Source of the DNA: CAYWNA01 sp964459305
GTDB lineage: Bacteria; Planctomycetota; Planctomycetia; Pirellulales; Pirellulaceae
Reading direction: 5' to 3'
DNA: 64,000 nucleotides
Assembly (NCBI GenBank): GCA_964459305.1
Contig: CAYWNA010000019.1
Span: 27,159-91,158, forward strand
Shown: positions 28,019 to 37,161 of the stretch, one piece after another
Position numbering within the stretch: the first letter of the stretch is position 1
How the letters are laid out: every line of letters begins with the position of its first letter
Notes under the pieces: model-generated
Database searches by the model: none
What the model saw: the letters and a program-made list of their open reading frames with translations, nothing else
Told to the model about the DNA's origin: nothing
Position numbers and translations under genes: made by a program

Positions 28019-30109
28019 TTACCAGAAGATCACGTATAGCGCGAGTGTGAGTACTACCACCACGATGCCGCACGCCTTGGCGCCTTTCGATGTCTGCATA
28101 TCCATCTTCTCGTTGACCGGCAATTCGACCGGCTTTTTCATTGGATTGACGAGCGTCAGGGTCGTTAGCACGGCGACAAGTATCCCGAAGCACAGGGCCA
28201 TGCGGTCAAGGAAAGACCACTTGGCGATCAGAGCGAGCAGGCTGGGATTGGCCTCGCCGAACATCATCGGGCTGAATTTGAACAGACCGTAGAGGATTGG
28301 ATTGAGGACCAAACCGAGTATCCCCAGGTAGCGCGGTGCTCGGTGAACGAGAAGGCCGAAAAGGAATATCGTGAGGATGCCTGGCGAAACAAAGCCTTGG
28401 AATTCTTGGATGAACGTGAAAATGCCGCCGAAGGCGGGATGTCCAAGCATTGGGGCGATGACCATGGCAATCAACACGAACACCACCACGAAAACGCGCC
28501 CCGCGGTCACTAGTTCGTACTGACTGGCGCTCTTGCGTAACTTGCGGTAGATATCCATCGTCGCGATGGTCGATGCGGAATTAAGCATGGATGCCAGCGA
28601 ACTGACGACCGCGCCAAAAATCGCGGCCAACACGAATCCTTTGATGCCCACGCCGATTGGCAACAGCTTGCGAATGAGAGTCGGGAAGGCGTTGTCGTAG
28701 TCGTGCGCGACAAGCGTTTCCACAGCGATGTCGTCTCCCAACCTATCGCTGGATGCCGTGGTCAACTGGTCGCTAAACGCGGCCAGTTGCGCGGCCGTGG
28801 CGTTTTCATCCGGCGCGTTGCCCACATCCACTCGGCCGTTCACCTGCGTCAGGTCGTGCGCGATGACCGCTGCGGCGCCGGCGGGATGCAATCCGGCAAA
28901 CACTTCGTCGAACTTGTACAGTTGCGGCGTTCCTGAATCGGCGCCCTTTGACAAGTTTTCGTTGATGTCTTCGATGATGTTCTTATTGCGTGAATCGTCG
29001 GCGTCCGGCTTCATCGCTTGGGGCAGACTTCTGTAGAAATCGGGCGTGTACTCAGAGAGGACCAGCGCGTTGCGGTTGACGGCATCGTCCTTCAAATCGC
29101 CGTTGAACAGATTGAAAGCCAAGATGCCGGGAACCACGACAATGAACGGGATGACCAGCTTGAGAAACGCCGCAAACACGACTCCTCTCTGGCCCTGTGC
29201 CAGCGACTTCGAGCCAAGAGTACGTTGCGTGATATACTGGTTGAGCCCCCAGTAGAAGAAGTTGGGAATCCAAAGCCCAATTAGCAGGGCCGACCAGGGA
29301 ATCTCCTTGTCCTTGATGTCTCGCACCATATGCGTCTTGCCGTCCGGCAGTGGCCCCTTATTCAGATCCCAGAATCGCTGGATCGCGCCAGCCTCTTGCA
29401 GACTTTCGGCCGTCACTTCCTGGTTCCGGGCGGTCTGCATCAATTCGTTGGGATCCGCGTCCGCCAGCACGTTCATGGCGAACCAAGCGATGACAACGCC
29501 CCCAACGATCAGCGCGGAACCTTGGATCAGATCCGCCCAGGCACAGGCTTTGAGGCCACCGGCAAACACATAGACCGCGGCAAGCGATCCGATGATCCAG
29601 CACCCGACCGTGATATCGCCCAGATCGAGGCCGGCCACGGTCACGCCCTGGAAGTTGCCCGTGATCACCTTCGCGCCGGAATAGATCACCGATGCCGTTG
29701 GCACTCCGACCAGAATGACCATCGTGCAGATTGCCATGAACGTCCGGGCGATCCAGTTGTAGCGGTACTCGAGAAACTCTGGAATCGTGTAGATGCCGCT
29801 CCGCAGAAATGTCGGCAGGAACACGAATGCCACGATGACAAGGGTGACAGCGGCCATCCATTCGTAGCTGGCGATGGCCATACCGAGCCAGTCGGCCGCC
29901 TTGCCGCTCATCCCCACGAACTGCTCGGTCGAAATGTTGGCTGCGATCAGCGAGAAGCCAATCAGCCACCACGTCAATCCCCGGCCTGCGAGGAAGTAGT
30001 CCTGTGCTCCCTCGTCGCTGTCAGTCTTCTCGCCCCTACTTTTCCAAAGACCGATGAAGATGACGGAAACGACAAAGCCGATGAAGATGAAAAAATCGAG
30101 CGTTCCCAT
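28019..30109 (-). CDS. Sodium/solute symporter (SSS family) with large extra loop
   Basis: 696 residues starting MGTLDFFIFIGFVVSVIFIG, with about 13 hydrophobic segments. SSS-family signatures include DYFLAGRGLTWWLIGFSLIAANISTEQFVG near the start, YVFAGGLKACAWADLIQGSAL, and GAVVSSLASMLNSASTIATMDIYRKL, which carries the small/Ser residues of the sodium site. Family members usually have 500-600 residues; here roughly 130 extra hydrophilic residues (about 350-475; NGDLKDDAVNRN...DDIAVETLVAHDYDNA) lie between two membrane helices. It likely imports a sugar or organic solute with sodium at the cytoplasmic membrane, plausibly products of the nearby secreted glycosidases. It is convergent with the large glycosidase gene. 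Confidence 0.9.
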   Translation of the reverse strand: MGTLDFFIFIGFVVSVIFIGLWKSRGEKTDSDEGAQDYFLAGRGLTWWLIGFSLIAANISTEQFVGMSGKAADWLGMAIASYEWMAAVTLVIVAFVFLPTFLRSGIYTIPEFLEYRYNWIARTFMAICTMVILVGVPTASVIYSGAKVITGNFQGVTVAGLDLGDITVGCWIIGSLAAVYVFAGGLKACAWADLIQGSALIVGGVVIAWFAMNVLADADPNELMQTARNQEVTAESLQEAGAIQRFWDLNKGPLPDGKTHMVRDIKDKEIPWSALLIGLWIPNFFYWGLNQYITQRTLGSKSLAQGQRGVVFAAFLKLVIPFIVVVPGILAFNLFNGDLKDDAVNRNALVLSEYTPDFYRSLPQAMKPDADDSRNKNIIEDINENLSKGADSGTPQLYKFDEVFAGLHPAGAAAVIAHDLTQVNGRVDVGNAPDENATAAQLAAFSDQLTTASSDRLGDDIAVETLVAHDYDNAFPTLIRKLLPIGVGIKGFVLAAIFGAVVSSLASMLNSASTIATMDIYRKLRKSASQYELVTAGRVFVVVFVLIAMVIAPMLGHPAFGGIFTFIQEFQGFVSPGILTIFLFGLLVHRAPRYLGILGLVLNPILYGLFKFSPMMFGEANPSLLALIAKWSFLDRMALCFGILVAVLTTLTLVNPMKKPVELPVNEKMDMQTSKGAKACGIVVVVLTLALYVIFW

Positions 30110-30295
30110 GCCGATTCCCTTTCAGATGCTCTAGACGGCAGGACGACGTGTCCGGCAATAGTGAACAGTCCAGTGCCAAACCAAGGCCTGGGGCAGCGAC
30201 CCAGCGCAGCGGCTACGTAGTATAACGCATCCCAACGCCCTTTGGAAATGAGCCTTAGCGGAAGGTAGGCCGGCAATCTGCGCCGGCAATTAGGG

Positions 30296-31615
30296 CTATC
30301 GAGGGTATCCGATGCGTTGGAGAAACCCTTCCAACGATATGACTTGGACGCCGAGCCGCGAGGTCTGATCCATCATGCTGGTGAAGCCGGTGCGAAATGC
30401 TTCGCTCGACTCATCTGTCGGGCTGTCGCCTTTGATAAGGTACTGCGTTTCGAGCGTCATCTTTCCTGCGACTCGTCCATCGTCGAGTAACTCCGCATCC
30501 ACCACGCCGTTGTTCCTCGCGATGATGCTCTTCAGCTTGCTTCGGTCGCTGGTGCCGTCGCCGCCGATATCAACGAGACCTGCCAGGGCGAAATGAAGTC
30601 GGTGGCCTTTCTGCCATGCAGGCGAGTAGATCTTGTCGCCCCGCAGGATCGGATCGGTCAGTTCGTCGTCCAGGATGCGGGCATCCGACAGGTGATCCTC
30701 CTTGATTCGGGTCACCTCGATTCGGCCTTTGATTTTGGCCTCGGCCACATTCGTCACCGCTTGATCGACGACGCGAAACGTCACTTGCCGCTGAAGGCCA
30801 TCGGCAGACCCCAGATTGATTCTCACAGACCCCGTGCTGGTGTCGGCCCAGACGATTTCGCCGTCCGGTTTCTCTTTGAATACTGGGCCTTTCAGTTTTC
30901 GAACCTCATCCACGGCAGTCTGCTGGCGCAGCGCCATTTGCGTAAGTTGGCCCTGCAACTCCTGAATCTCCGCTTCGTGCGCCGCCAACTGGTCGGCCAT
31001 CGCCTGTCTGTTCGCGGCCAGATCTTTGGCCAGTTCGTTGTTTTTCGACTCAAGCCGCGCGCGGTCTTCATTGAACCCACCGCGTTGCTGCGCGAGATCA
31101 GCGATCGCCTCTTTGTACGCCCGTTCAATCGCCGCCGCGCGTTTCTGCTCGTCTTCACGGGCCCGGTTCTTTTTGGCAATGAGATCGACTTCTCGCGCCG
31201 CCGCGGCGATCAGCCCGTCGGTACGAACGTGAACGGCAGTCTGGAAATTTCGCAGTATTCCGCGATAGTTCAAATCCTGGGCCACAAGGCCCTTGCCGTG
31301 GGACTCCACGTCCTTGCGAAAGCCTTCTTCGACATCTTTCATCGTGCCGCTTGGGGGAAGGGCTCGCCGAAGAGCCGTCAATTCAGTCTCGCTCATCGTC
31401 TTGTATCCGATCATGTGCTGTAGCATTTGAACGCGGGCATTTTCCACGCAATAGGCCTCGGTCGCCTCGCGTTCCGCGTCTGTGACTGCCGCGAGTTGAC
31501 TCGTCCTGTCCTGTGATTGGCGGAAATAGACGTACGTCGTGATCGCTAGCACGACGGTTGTCATCACAAAGAGAATCAGGGCGGTTTGGAGTCCGCGGTT
31601 TTCGCGAGATAGCAT
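30296..31615 (-). CDS. Membrane-anchored coiled-coil protein with BRCT-like C-terminus (paralog B)
   Basis: 439 residues. One N-terminal transmembrane helix (LQTALILFVMTTVVLAITTYVYF) is followed by a long coiled coil (about 35-75 and 125-230, rich in Lys/Glu/Gln/Ala heptads) and a globular end with a small beta-barrel-like part (GEIVWADTSTGSVRINLGSADGLQRQ) and a segment LHFALAGLVDIGGDG...LKSIIARNNGVVDAEL...LETQYLIKG that resembles a BRCT fold. It is a tandem paralog of the gene at 31865..33271: the order of domains and many motifs match. Function is unknown; the architecture suggests an envelope scaffold or sensor. Confidence 0.75.
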   Translation of the reverse strand: MLSRENRGLQTALILFVMTTVVLAITTYVYFRQSQDRTSQLAAVTDAEREATEAYCVENARVQMLQHMIGYKTMSETELTALRRALPPSGTMKDVEEGFRKDVESHGKGLVAQDLNYRGILRNFQTAVHVRTDGLIAAAAREVDLIAKKNRAREDEQKRAAAIERAYKEAIADLAQQRGGFNEDRARLESKNNELAKDLAANRQAMADQLAAHEAEIQELQGQLTQMALRQQTAVDEVRKLKGPVFKEKPDGEIVWADTSTGSVRINLGSADGLQRQVTFRVVDQAVTNVAEAKIKGRIEVTRIKEDHLSDARILDDELTDPILRGDKIYSPAWQKGHRLHFALAGLVDIGGDGTSDRSKLKSIIARNNGVVDAELLDDGRVAGKMTLETQYLIKGDSPTDESSEAFRTGFTSMMDQTSRLGVQVISLEGFLQRIGYPR

Positions 31616-31864
31616 GACCGTATCTCCTGAAGAAGAATCTGCGTGGCGGCAGGAGGGTGCGTGGAAACTGATTCCGTCTGTGCATTCGTCGGTAGAATGA
31701 CCAGTTATTCCGTGTTGTTCCTTGCGGCGCCCGACAGCGCATGAAGAAGGCCGCCAAACTCACGTCCGGCGGCCAGTGGGTTGTCTCGCGGTAAGGCACG
31801 TCGCGTCCTACGCGTATCTCTCAGGTCCCGTCCGGCACGGGGGACCTATCATATCGCGATAGGA

Positions 31865-33271
31865 TCAGTAGGCGCTGGACGGCGTGCGTTTGCGGAATTT
31901 CTCCGAAGCGCCGGAGCCTCCCGGACCACCACGCTGCAAATCGAGTACCCGACGTTCGTCGTGATATCCCATACGATCCAGCAACGTGGCCAGGGTGATC
32001 TTTTGGATGCCCAAACGCGAGGCTTCGGTAACGATCTTCGTGAAACCCTGCGTCTGCCGCTCGTTGGTTCGCTCGGTGGGCTTCTCGCCTTCGACAAGAT
32101 AATGCGTGTCCACCGTCACCTTGCCGGCGATGCTGCCATCCTCCAACAACTCTGCATCCACTACGCCGTTGTTCATCGAGATGATGCTTTTCACCTTGGT
32201 TTGGTCGCTCTTGCCATCACCGTTGATGTCCAAGAAACCGGCCAGTGCAAAGCGGGTCTTCTGGCCTTTGCGGAAGGACGGCGAGTAGATTTTGTCGCCC
32301 TTCATGATCGGGTCGGTCAACTCCTCTTCCAAAATGCGAGCTTCCGCCAGATGAACGTCCTTGACTTGCGTCACCTCGATGCGTGCCTTGACTTCGGCGT
32401 TGCCCACGCCTGTCTCCTCCTGGTCATATACACTGAAGCTCATCATCCGTTGCACACCGTCGCTGGAACCCAGATCGATCCAGACGATGTTCGAGCTCGT
32501 ATTGACCATGACCACTTCACCGTCGGGGCGTTCGTAGGTCGGCTCCTTCTCCCGCTCCGCTTTGTCCTTCAGTGCGTCGTACAGCAGAGTCAACTGCGAT
32601 ATTTGCCTGTTCCGCTCTTCGACTTCCGTCGTCCTTTGGCTTTCAAGGAGGTTGTATGCCTGCTGTTTTTCGGGCAGCAACTTCGCAATCTTATCTTTCT
32701 CGGTGGTGATTCGTGTGCGATGGTCATTGAACGCCTTGCGTTCGGTCTCCAACTCGCCTTGAACAAGTTTCAGGCTCTCCTCGGCCTTCGCGGTGCGCTT
32801 CGCCTCAGCATCGATCGCGTCCTGCCTTGCCTTGGTCAGCGCGTTCTCGCGAGCGTGTGCATCAACAATTTGCTTGCCTTTCGTGTTGATCTCGGTGATC
32901 AGGTGGTTGGGCAAACTCCGGTAGTTCAAATCCTGGGCGACAAGGCCTACTCCGTACATGGCCATGTCCTGGTCGAAACCGGCCAAGACCTTCTCCATGT
33001 CCTTGTTGCCGCCGAGTGATTGTTTGATGGTGTCCAATTCCGCCTGGGTCTTCATGTCGTAACCCAGGACGTGTTTCATTACTTGGTTCTCGAACTGCAA
33101 CTGCATACTGGCATCTTTGGCCTGCTTGGCTTCCGCCGCCGCCGCGCGAGCCTGCCGTACCTTTTCCTCGGCCTTTCGGAAATAGAGATAGGTGGTCACT
33201 GCCAAGACGACCGTGACCATCACAAACAGAATCAGTGCGATTTGAAGCCCCTGGCTCTCGCGGGATGCCAT
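31865..33271 (-). CDS. Membrane-anchored coiled-coil protein with BRCT-like C-terminus (paralog A)
   Basis: 468 residues. The N-terminal helix LQIALILFVMVTVVLAVTTYLYF is nearly identical to that of the next gene's product, followed by an Ala/Lys/Glu-rich coiled coil, a conserved NSSSNIVWIDLGSSDGVQRMMSF-like block and the BRCT-like segment RFALAGFLDINGDG...VKSIISMNNGVVDAEL...VDTHYLVEGEKP. The tail is a low-complexity Gly/Ser/Arg stretch. It lies 249 bases upstream of its paralog on the same strand and may be co-transcribed. The two genes clearly arose by duplication and have since diverged mostly in the coiled coil. Confidence 0.75.
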   Translation of the reverse strand: MASRESQGLQIALILFVMVTVVLAVTTYLYFRKAEEKVRQARAAAAEAKQAKDASMQLQFENQVMKHVLGYDMKTQAELDTIKQSLGGNKDMEKVLAGFDQDMAMYGVGLVAQDLNYRSLPNHLITEINTKGKQIVDAHARENALTKARQDAIDAEAKRTAKAEESLKLVQGELETERKAFNDHRTRITTEKDKIAKLLPEKQQAYNLLESQRTTEVEERNRQISQLTLLYDALKDKAEREKEPTYERPDGEVVMVNTSSNIVWIDLGSSDGVQRMMSFSVYDQEETGVGNAEVKARIEVTQVKDVHLAEARILEEELTDPIMKGDKIYSPSFRKGQKTRFALAGFLDINGDGKSDQTKVKSIISMNNGVVDAELLEDGSIAGKVTVDTHYLVEGEKPTERTNERQTQGFTKIVTEASRLGIQKITLATLLDRMGYHDERRVLDLQRGGPGGSGASEKFRKRTPSSAY

Positions 33272-33593
33272 GATCGATTCTCCTGAAACGAGACCGCTGT
33301 TCGTCTACGGATCGTTATTCGACTTAAATCTGCGCGGCGGTGGCGCAAATTGATATTCGGCCTATTCGCCTTTGACTGTCCTGATTATTTCCATTCGCCG
33401 TTTTTTTCGTACCGGGTCTCAATCCGGGGCAGGCACCTCGCCAAAGCCGATATTTCTTGCCACGACTTAATGCGGATATGTTCGGAGCCAGTTCCCTTTT
33501 CGAGCCACTCTCCAGTTTCGAACGCGACGAGTTTGCAGTAAGTCATTTCTACGAAAGGATCTAAGTCGAGTTTAAGTCGGCGACCGCGGCGTG
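33272..33593. other. Spacer downstream of the histidine kinase
   Basis: About 320 bases that contain only the low-confidence small open frame at 33385..33597. I see no terminator-like hairpin with a T-run. Confidence 0.4.
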
Positions 33594-33597
33594 TCAA
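33385..33597 (-). CDS. Possible 70-residue small protein
   Basis: TTG 33597 overlaps the TGA stop of the histidine kinase gene as TTGA, an arrangement compatible with translational coupling. The product (EMTYCKLVAFETGEWLEKG...) is basic and soluble with no recognised motif and a balanced composition unlike the Arg/Pro-rich shadows. There is no separate ribosome site. It may equally be a chance open frame. Confidence 0.25.
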   Translation of the reverse strand: MTRRGRRLKLDLDPFVEMTYCKLVAFETGEWLEKGTGSEHIRIKSWQEISALARCLPRIETRYEKNGEWK

Positions 33598-35321
33598 TCA
33601 GTTTTTTCTTCGACCGAACCAACCATCGTCGGGGCACGTGGCTTCATTGCCCAGCGTTCGACGACGTCAATTAGGGTCTCTCGGCGAATTGGCTTGGCCA
33701 AATAGCCGTCACACCCCACTTTCAGGCATTTGTCACTGTCACCCTTCATGGCATATGCCGTCAATGCCACGACAGGCCCGTCGTAGCCAGCCTGACGCAG
33801 ATGCTCGGTTGCTGCGTATCCATCCATGACCGGCATTTGCATGTCCATCAGGACCAGGTCGTAAGGATGACGTTCCGCATTGGCTTCGAGAGTCCGCTCG
33901 ACGGCAAGTTGCCCGTTGTCAACCAGCGTCACCTCGGCGCCGGCATTTTCCAACAGAAAAGAAATCAGACGCTGGTTGTCTGGCCCGTCTTCGGCCATCA
34001 GGATCCGGTACGGATGGCTCAATCGTCGGGCCGCACTGGTCGGCGATGGGTGCAACGGCTGCTCGGTGGATTCGCGGCGGGCCGGGTTCATATCTTTGCC
34101 TTCCGGCAAGCCGGCCGGGATGGACAGGATGAAAACGCTGCCGGCCCCGGGAACGCTGCTCACCGTGATGTCGCCGCCCAGCCTATTCGCCAATCGCTTG
34201 CTGATCGCCAGCCCCAACCCGCTGCCGCCGTACTTTCGCGTTGTTGAGGTTTCCAGTTGGGTGAACGGCTGGAACAGCTTCGCCCTTTGGTCCGGCGTCA
34301 TTCCGATACCCGTGTCAATGACGTGGAATTCCAGTATTGAGTTCTGGTCTTCCAGAGCAATCATCTTCGTCATCACGCGCACGGAGCCGACTTCAGTAAA
34401 CTTGATGGCGTTGGCGACCAAGTTAATCAGAATCTGCCTCAAACGCGTCGGATCCGTGTCGACGGCTTCTGGAATCTTGCCGTCACGCTCATGGTCAAGC
34501 GTCACACCCTTTGCCCGGGCCCGAACCTGCATCAATGCGACGACCTCGGCCACAATTTCCATCGGCGAACAGACAGTAGACTCCAATTGGACCTTGCCAT
34601 CTTCGATTTGGGACAAGTCGAGCAGGTCGTTGATCAGGCGCAGAAGATATTCGCCGTTTCGCTGGATTGTCGTAACGATTTCCCTCTGTTCCGGTTCTCC
34701 AAGGCCGTCCATCAGCACTTCGGAGAAACCCAAAATGGCCGTCATAGGCGTGCGGAGTTCATGGCTCATGTTGGCCAGCAATTCGCTTTTGGCACGGCTG
34801 GCTACCTCCGCTGCCTCTTTGGCTTCCGTCAGAAGCTGCGCCTGTTCGGACGCGGCCCGGAACAGCTTGAAGACCTCCTGTCCATACAGTTCGACTTGAG
34901 CGTTCTTTCTGGTCAACTGCTCGTTCGTCGCTTTCAGTTCCGCGATGTGCTGCTCGACGGCGGCCTTGGTCCGACTCTGACGTGTCTCCGAAACCGCCCG
35001 CCGATAGAAAACGTGCTGCAATTGGCGGCTGTCACGCCAGAAGAGCAGCAGCAGCGACGCGATGCCGGTTCCCGCTAGAAGAAACACGGACGTGCAGACA
35101 ATCGTCCGAACTTCGCTTCCGGTCCAAGCTATGGCGACGCAGCAAAGTGCGATAGCCAGCGCGGCAAGCCAAAGCAACATCTGTAGTCGCACCAAAAAGC
35201 GTCTGAATCGCCGGCCGGGAGCTTGCTGGTATCTGCGCAGCAATACCTCCGCTCGTCGCCTTAGTTCGGATTTGCGAGAAGTTCGATGGTCTGACATTGC
35301 CGTATTTCGGTAGACCGGCAT
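33594..35321 (-). CDS. Hybrid sensor histidine kinase/response regulator
   Basis: 575 residues from ATG 35321 (an internal ATG at 35297 is also possible). Two membrane helices near the N-terminus (about 45-100; LQMLLWLAALAIALCCVAIAW and VCTSVFLLAGTGIASLLLLF) have almost no periplasmic loop between them. A coiled coil leads into HisKA (LLANMSHELRTPMTAILGF, His phosphorylated), an HATPase with GIGM and GGSGLGLAISKRL, and a C-terminal receiver (LMAEDGPDN; phosphoacceptor Asp in LVLMDMQMPVMDGY; KP at the end). With no output domain it probably passes phosphate to a separate Hpt or regulator. The signal is unknown; no cognate regulator is adjacent. Confidence 0.92.
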   Translation of the reverse strand: MPVYRNTAMSDHRTSRKSELRRRAEVLLRRYQQAPGRRFRRFLVRLQMLLWLAALAIALCCVAIAWTGSEVRTIVCTSVFLLAGTGIASLLLLFWRDSRQLQHVFYRRAVSETRQSRTKAAVEQHIAELKATNEQLTRKNAQVELYGQEVFKLFRAASEQAQLLTEAKEAAEVASRAKSELLANMSHELRTPMTAILGFSEVLMDGLGEPEQREIVTTIQRNGEYLLRLINDLLDLSQIEDGKVQLESTVCSPMEIVAEVVALMQVRARAKGVTLDHERDGKIPEAVDTDPTRLRQILINLVANAIKFTEVGSVRVMTKMIALEDQNSILEFHVIDTGIGMTPDQRAKLFQPFTQLETSTTRKYGGSGLGLAISKRLANRLGGDITVSSVPGAGSVFILSIPAGLPEGKDMNPARRESTEQPLHPSPTSAARRLSHPYRILMAEDGPDNQRLISFLLENAGAEVTLVDNGQLAVERTLEANAERHPYDLVLMDMQMPVMDGYAATEHLRQAGYDGPVVALTAYAMKGDSDKCLKVGCDGYLAKPIRRETLIDVVERWAMKPRAPTMVGSVEEKTD

Positions 35322-35393
35322 TCGTCCGGCGCGTATATCGGGCTCTCCCCCTCGTAAATCGATTCCTTAGGCGAGCGTCGGAAACTCGCGTAC

Positions 35394-35456
35394 CCGTGGG
35401 ATAGGCTTCCAGCCTGTCAGGCCGCATATTTGACAGGCTGGAAGCCTATCCCACGG
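35394..35456. repeat. Perfect long inverted repeat (26-base arms)
   Basis: Arms 35394..35419 and 35431..35456 are perfectly complementary around an 11-base loop; the left arm begins CCGTGGGATAGGCTTCCAGC. It lies between divergent genes, so it is not a terminator for either. Confidence 0.9.
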
Positions 35457-35635
35457 TCGATTTTCATCTGCCGCTCGCCTACTAAAGGGGGCTGTGCAGG
35501 TGGGGCATACCATAAAATCATAGGTTATGCCGAGGGAACCCACTTCCATGAGAAGCGAATGGCGCGAGCGCCACACGCCCGAACATCACGGTTTTGCCGG
35601 TCGTCGCGGCTGAATCCGGTCGCAGGAATGGGTTG

Positions 35636-35703
35636 GTAGCTGGATTCGCAAGAATTCAGACGGATTACGCCCTCACCGCCTGAATTCGTTCGAATCCAGC
35701 TAC
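35636..35703. repeat. Dispersed palindrome, family GAATTC (copy 2)
   Basis: Arms 35636..35659 (GTAGCTGGATTCGCAAGAAT...) and 35680..35703 match with two mismatches in 24 around a 20-base spacer. It is homologous to 11600..11661 including the spacer, and is the better preserved copy. Confidence 0.85.
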
Positions 35704-35889
35704 GAGTCTTGTCGACGGATCCTTGCCGTCCCGCAAACTCATTCCCGCGCCCGCTGAATCCATCGTTGCGCAGCGACGTTGCCAAATCCTCCTTTGTCGT
35801 GAAGAATAGGGGCGGGTGACTCGGAGGAGCGTACCGTACAGAACTGGTGCGCGGAGCGCACCCTCCATGTCCCGCGAAAGAGGAGTCAC

Positions 35890-37038
35890 GTGCAGTTACA
35901 CAGAAACCCGACGCGTGCTGTCCGAATCGGTTCGATCACGATCGGCGACCACAGCCCCGTGGCGGTGCAGAGCATGACGGCTACGCGCACCCAGCACGTC
36001 GATGCCACGGTCGAACAGGCGAACGCATTGGCGAAGGCCGGCGCCGATGTCGTGCGAATCGCGGTGGATAGCAGCAAAGATGCCCAAGCGTTGCAGGAAA
36101 TTCGCCGTCAGACCTCCGCGAATCTCTCGGTGGATCTCCAGGAGAGCTACCGACTGGCCGAGTTGGTCGCGCCCCACGTGGACAAGATCCGCTACAACCC
36201 CGGGCACCTGTATCACCATGAACGCGAGAAACCCTGGGAGGACAAGGTTCGCTATCTTGCCGGCGTGGCTCAAGACAACGACTGCGCCATCCGCGTCGGT
36301 GTGAACTGCGGCAGTGTCGATCCGGAGAAGAGGCACAAATTCGCCCCGGATGATCCCATCTCGCCGATGTTGGAAAGCGCACTGGATCATTGCGATCTTC
36401 TCGATTCGACCGGTTTCACGCGTTACTGCGTCTCGCTAAAAGACTCGGACCCGGCCAAGGTAATCGAGGTTAATCAGCGATTCGCCGAGCGGCGGCCGGA
36501 CGTGCCGGTACACCTGGGAGTCACCGAAGCCGGCATGCCGCCGGATGGGATCGTCAAGACCAGGATTGCCTTCGAGCAACTGATCAGCCGCGGCATCGGA
36601 GACACCATCCGAGTATCTCTGACCGTACCGAATGACAGGAAGACCGAAGAGATCGAGGCCGGTCGCCAGATTCTGGCGGATATTGCCGCTGGCCGCGTCC
36701 GGAGCGTTGTCAGCATCCATCAGGACTCGTTGAACATCATCTCGTGCCCCAGTTGCTCGCGAGTGGAAAACGAAGCGTTCATCCAGTTGGCCCAGCAAGT
36801 CAAAGAGATGACCCGCTACGCCCAAAAACACCCCATCACGATTGCCGTGATGGGATGCCGAGTTAACGGGCCGGGCGAGACGGACGACGCCGATTTGGGA
36901 CTGTGGTGCGGCCCCAACCAAGTGAATCTAAAACGCGGCGGCGAGACATTGGGAGCGTACCCCTATGAAAAAATCCTCGATCGATTGAAAGAAGAACTGG
37001 ACGCCCTGATCGAGACTCGGCCACGGCTAGGATCCTGA
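35890..37038 (+). CDS. ispG: 4-hydroxy-3-methylbut-2-en-1-yl diphosphate synthase (flavodoxin)
   Basis: 382 residues from GTG 35890, with AGAGGAG six bases upstream. The N-terminal TIM barrel begins with the family block TRAVRIGSITIGDHSPVAVQSMTATRTQ, and the C-terminal [4Fe-4S] domain shows SCPSCSRVENE and GCRVNGPGE, including the conserved cysteines and Glu. The length is close to other short bacterial IspG proteins (about 370). It catalyses the penultimate step of the MEP isoprenoid pathway, converting methylerythritol cyclodiphosphate to HMBDP in the cytoplasm. It appears to be monocistronic here, divergent from the histidine kinase and convergent with the zinc-ribbon gene. Confidence 0.97.
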   Translation: MQLHRNPTRAVRIGSITIGDHSPVAVQSMTATRTQHVDATVEQANALAKAGADVVRIAVDSSKDAQALQEIRRQTSANLSVDLQESYRLAELVAPHVDKIRYNPGHLYHHEREKPWEDKVRYLAGVAQDNDCAIRVGVNCGSVDPEKRHKFAPDDPISPMLESALDHCDLLDSTGFTRYCVSLKDSDPAKVIEVNQRFAERRPDVPVHLGVTEAGMPPDGIVKTRIAFEQLISRGIGDTIRVSLTVPNDRKTEEIEAGRQILADIAAGRVRSVVSIHQDSLNIISCPSCSRVENEAFIQLAQQVKEMTRYAQKHPITIAVMGCRVNGPGETDDADLGLWCGPNQVNLKRGGETLGAYPYEKILDRLKEELDALIETRPRLGS

Positions 37039-37057
37039 CGTTCATTGGGTTGCGCGG

Positions 37058-37123
37058 CGGAAAAGCTGTCACAGCGGAAAGGGGTCAGCAAGGCGTTGAA
37101 CAATAGTCTTGCCAGCTTTTCCG
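37058..37123. terminator. Possible bidirectional stem between convergent genes
   Basis: CGGAAAAGCTG at 37058..37068 and CAGCTTTTCCG at 37113..37123 are complementary around a 44-base loop, between the ispG stop and the end of the convergent zinc-ribbon gene. The A/T-run inside the arm could serve either strand, but the loop is long, so the call is weak. Confidence 0.3.
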
Positions 37124-37161
37124 TTCCACCAACTGAATGTGCAGGTCAAGGAATCCGGCCA

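Larger units (their letters stand above)
35322..35889. other. Divergent intergenic region upstream of ispG and the histidine kinase
   Basis: About 570 bases between divergent genes, holding two palindromic elements (35394..35456 and 35636..35703) and no supportable gene. Promoters for both flanking genes must lie here; none is clear enough to name. Confidence 0.5.
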
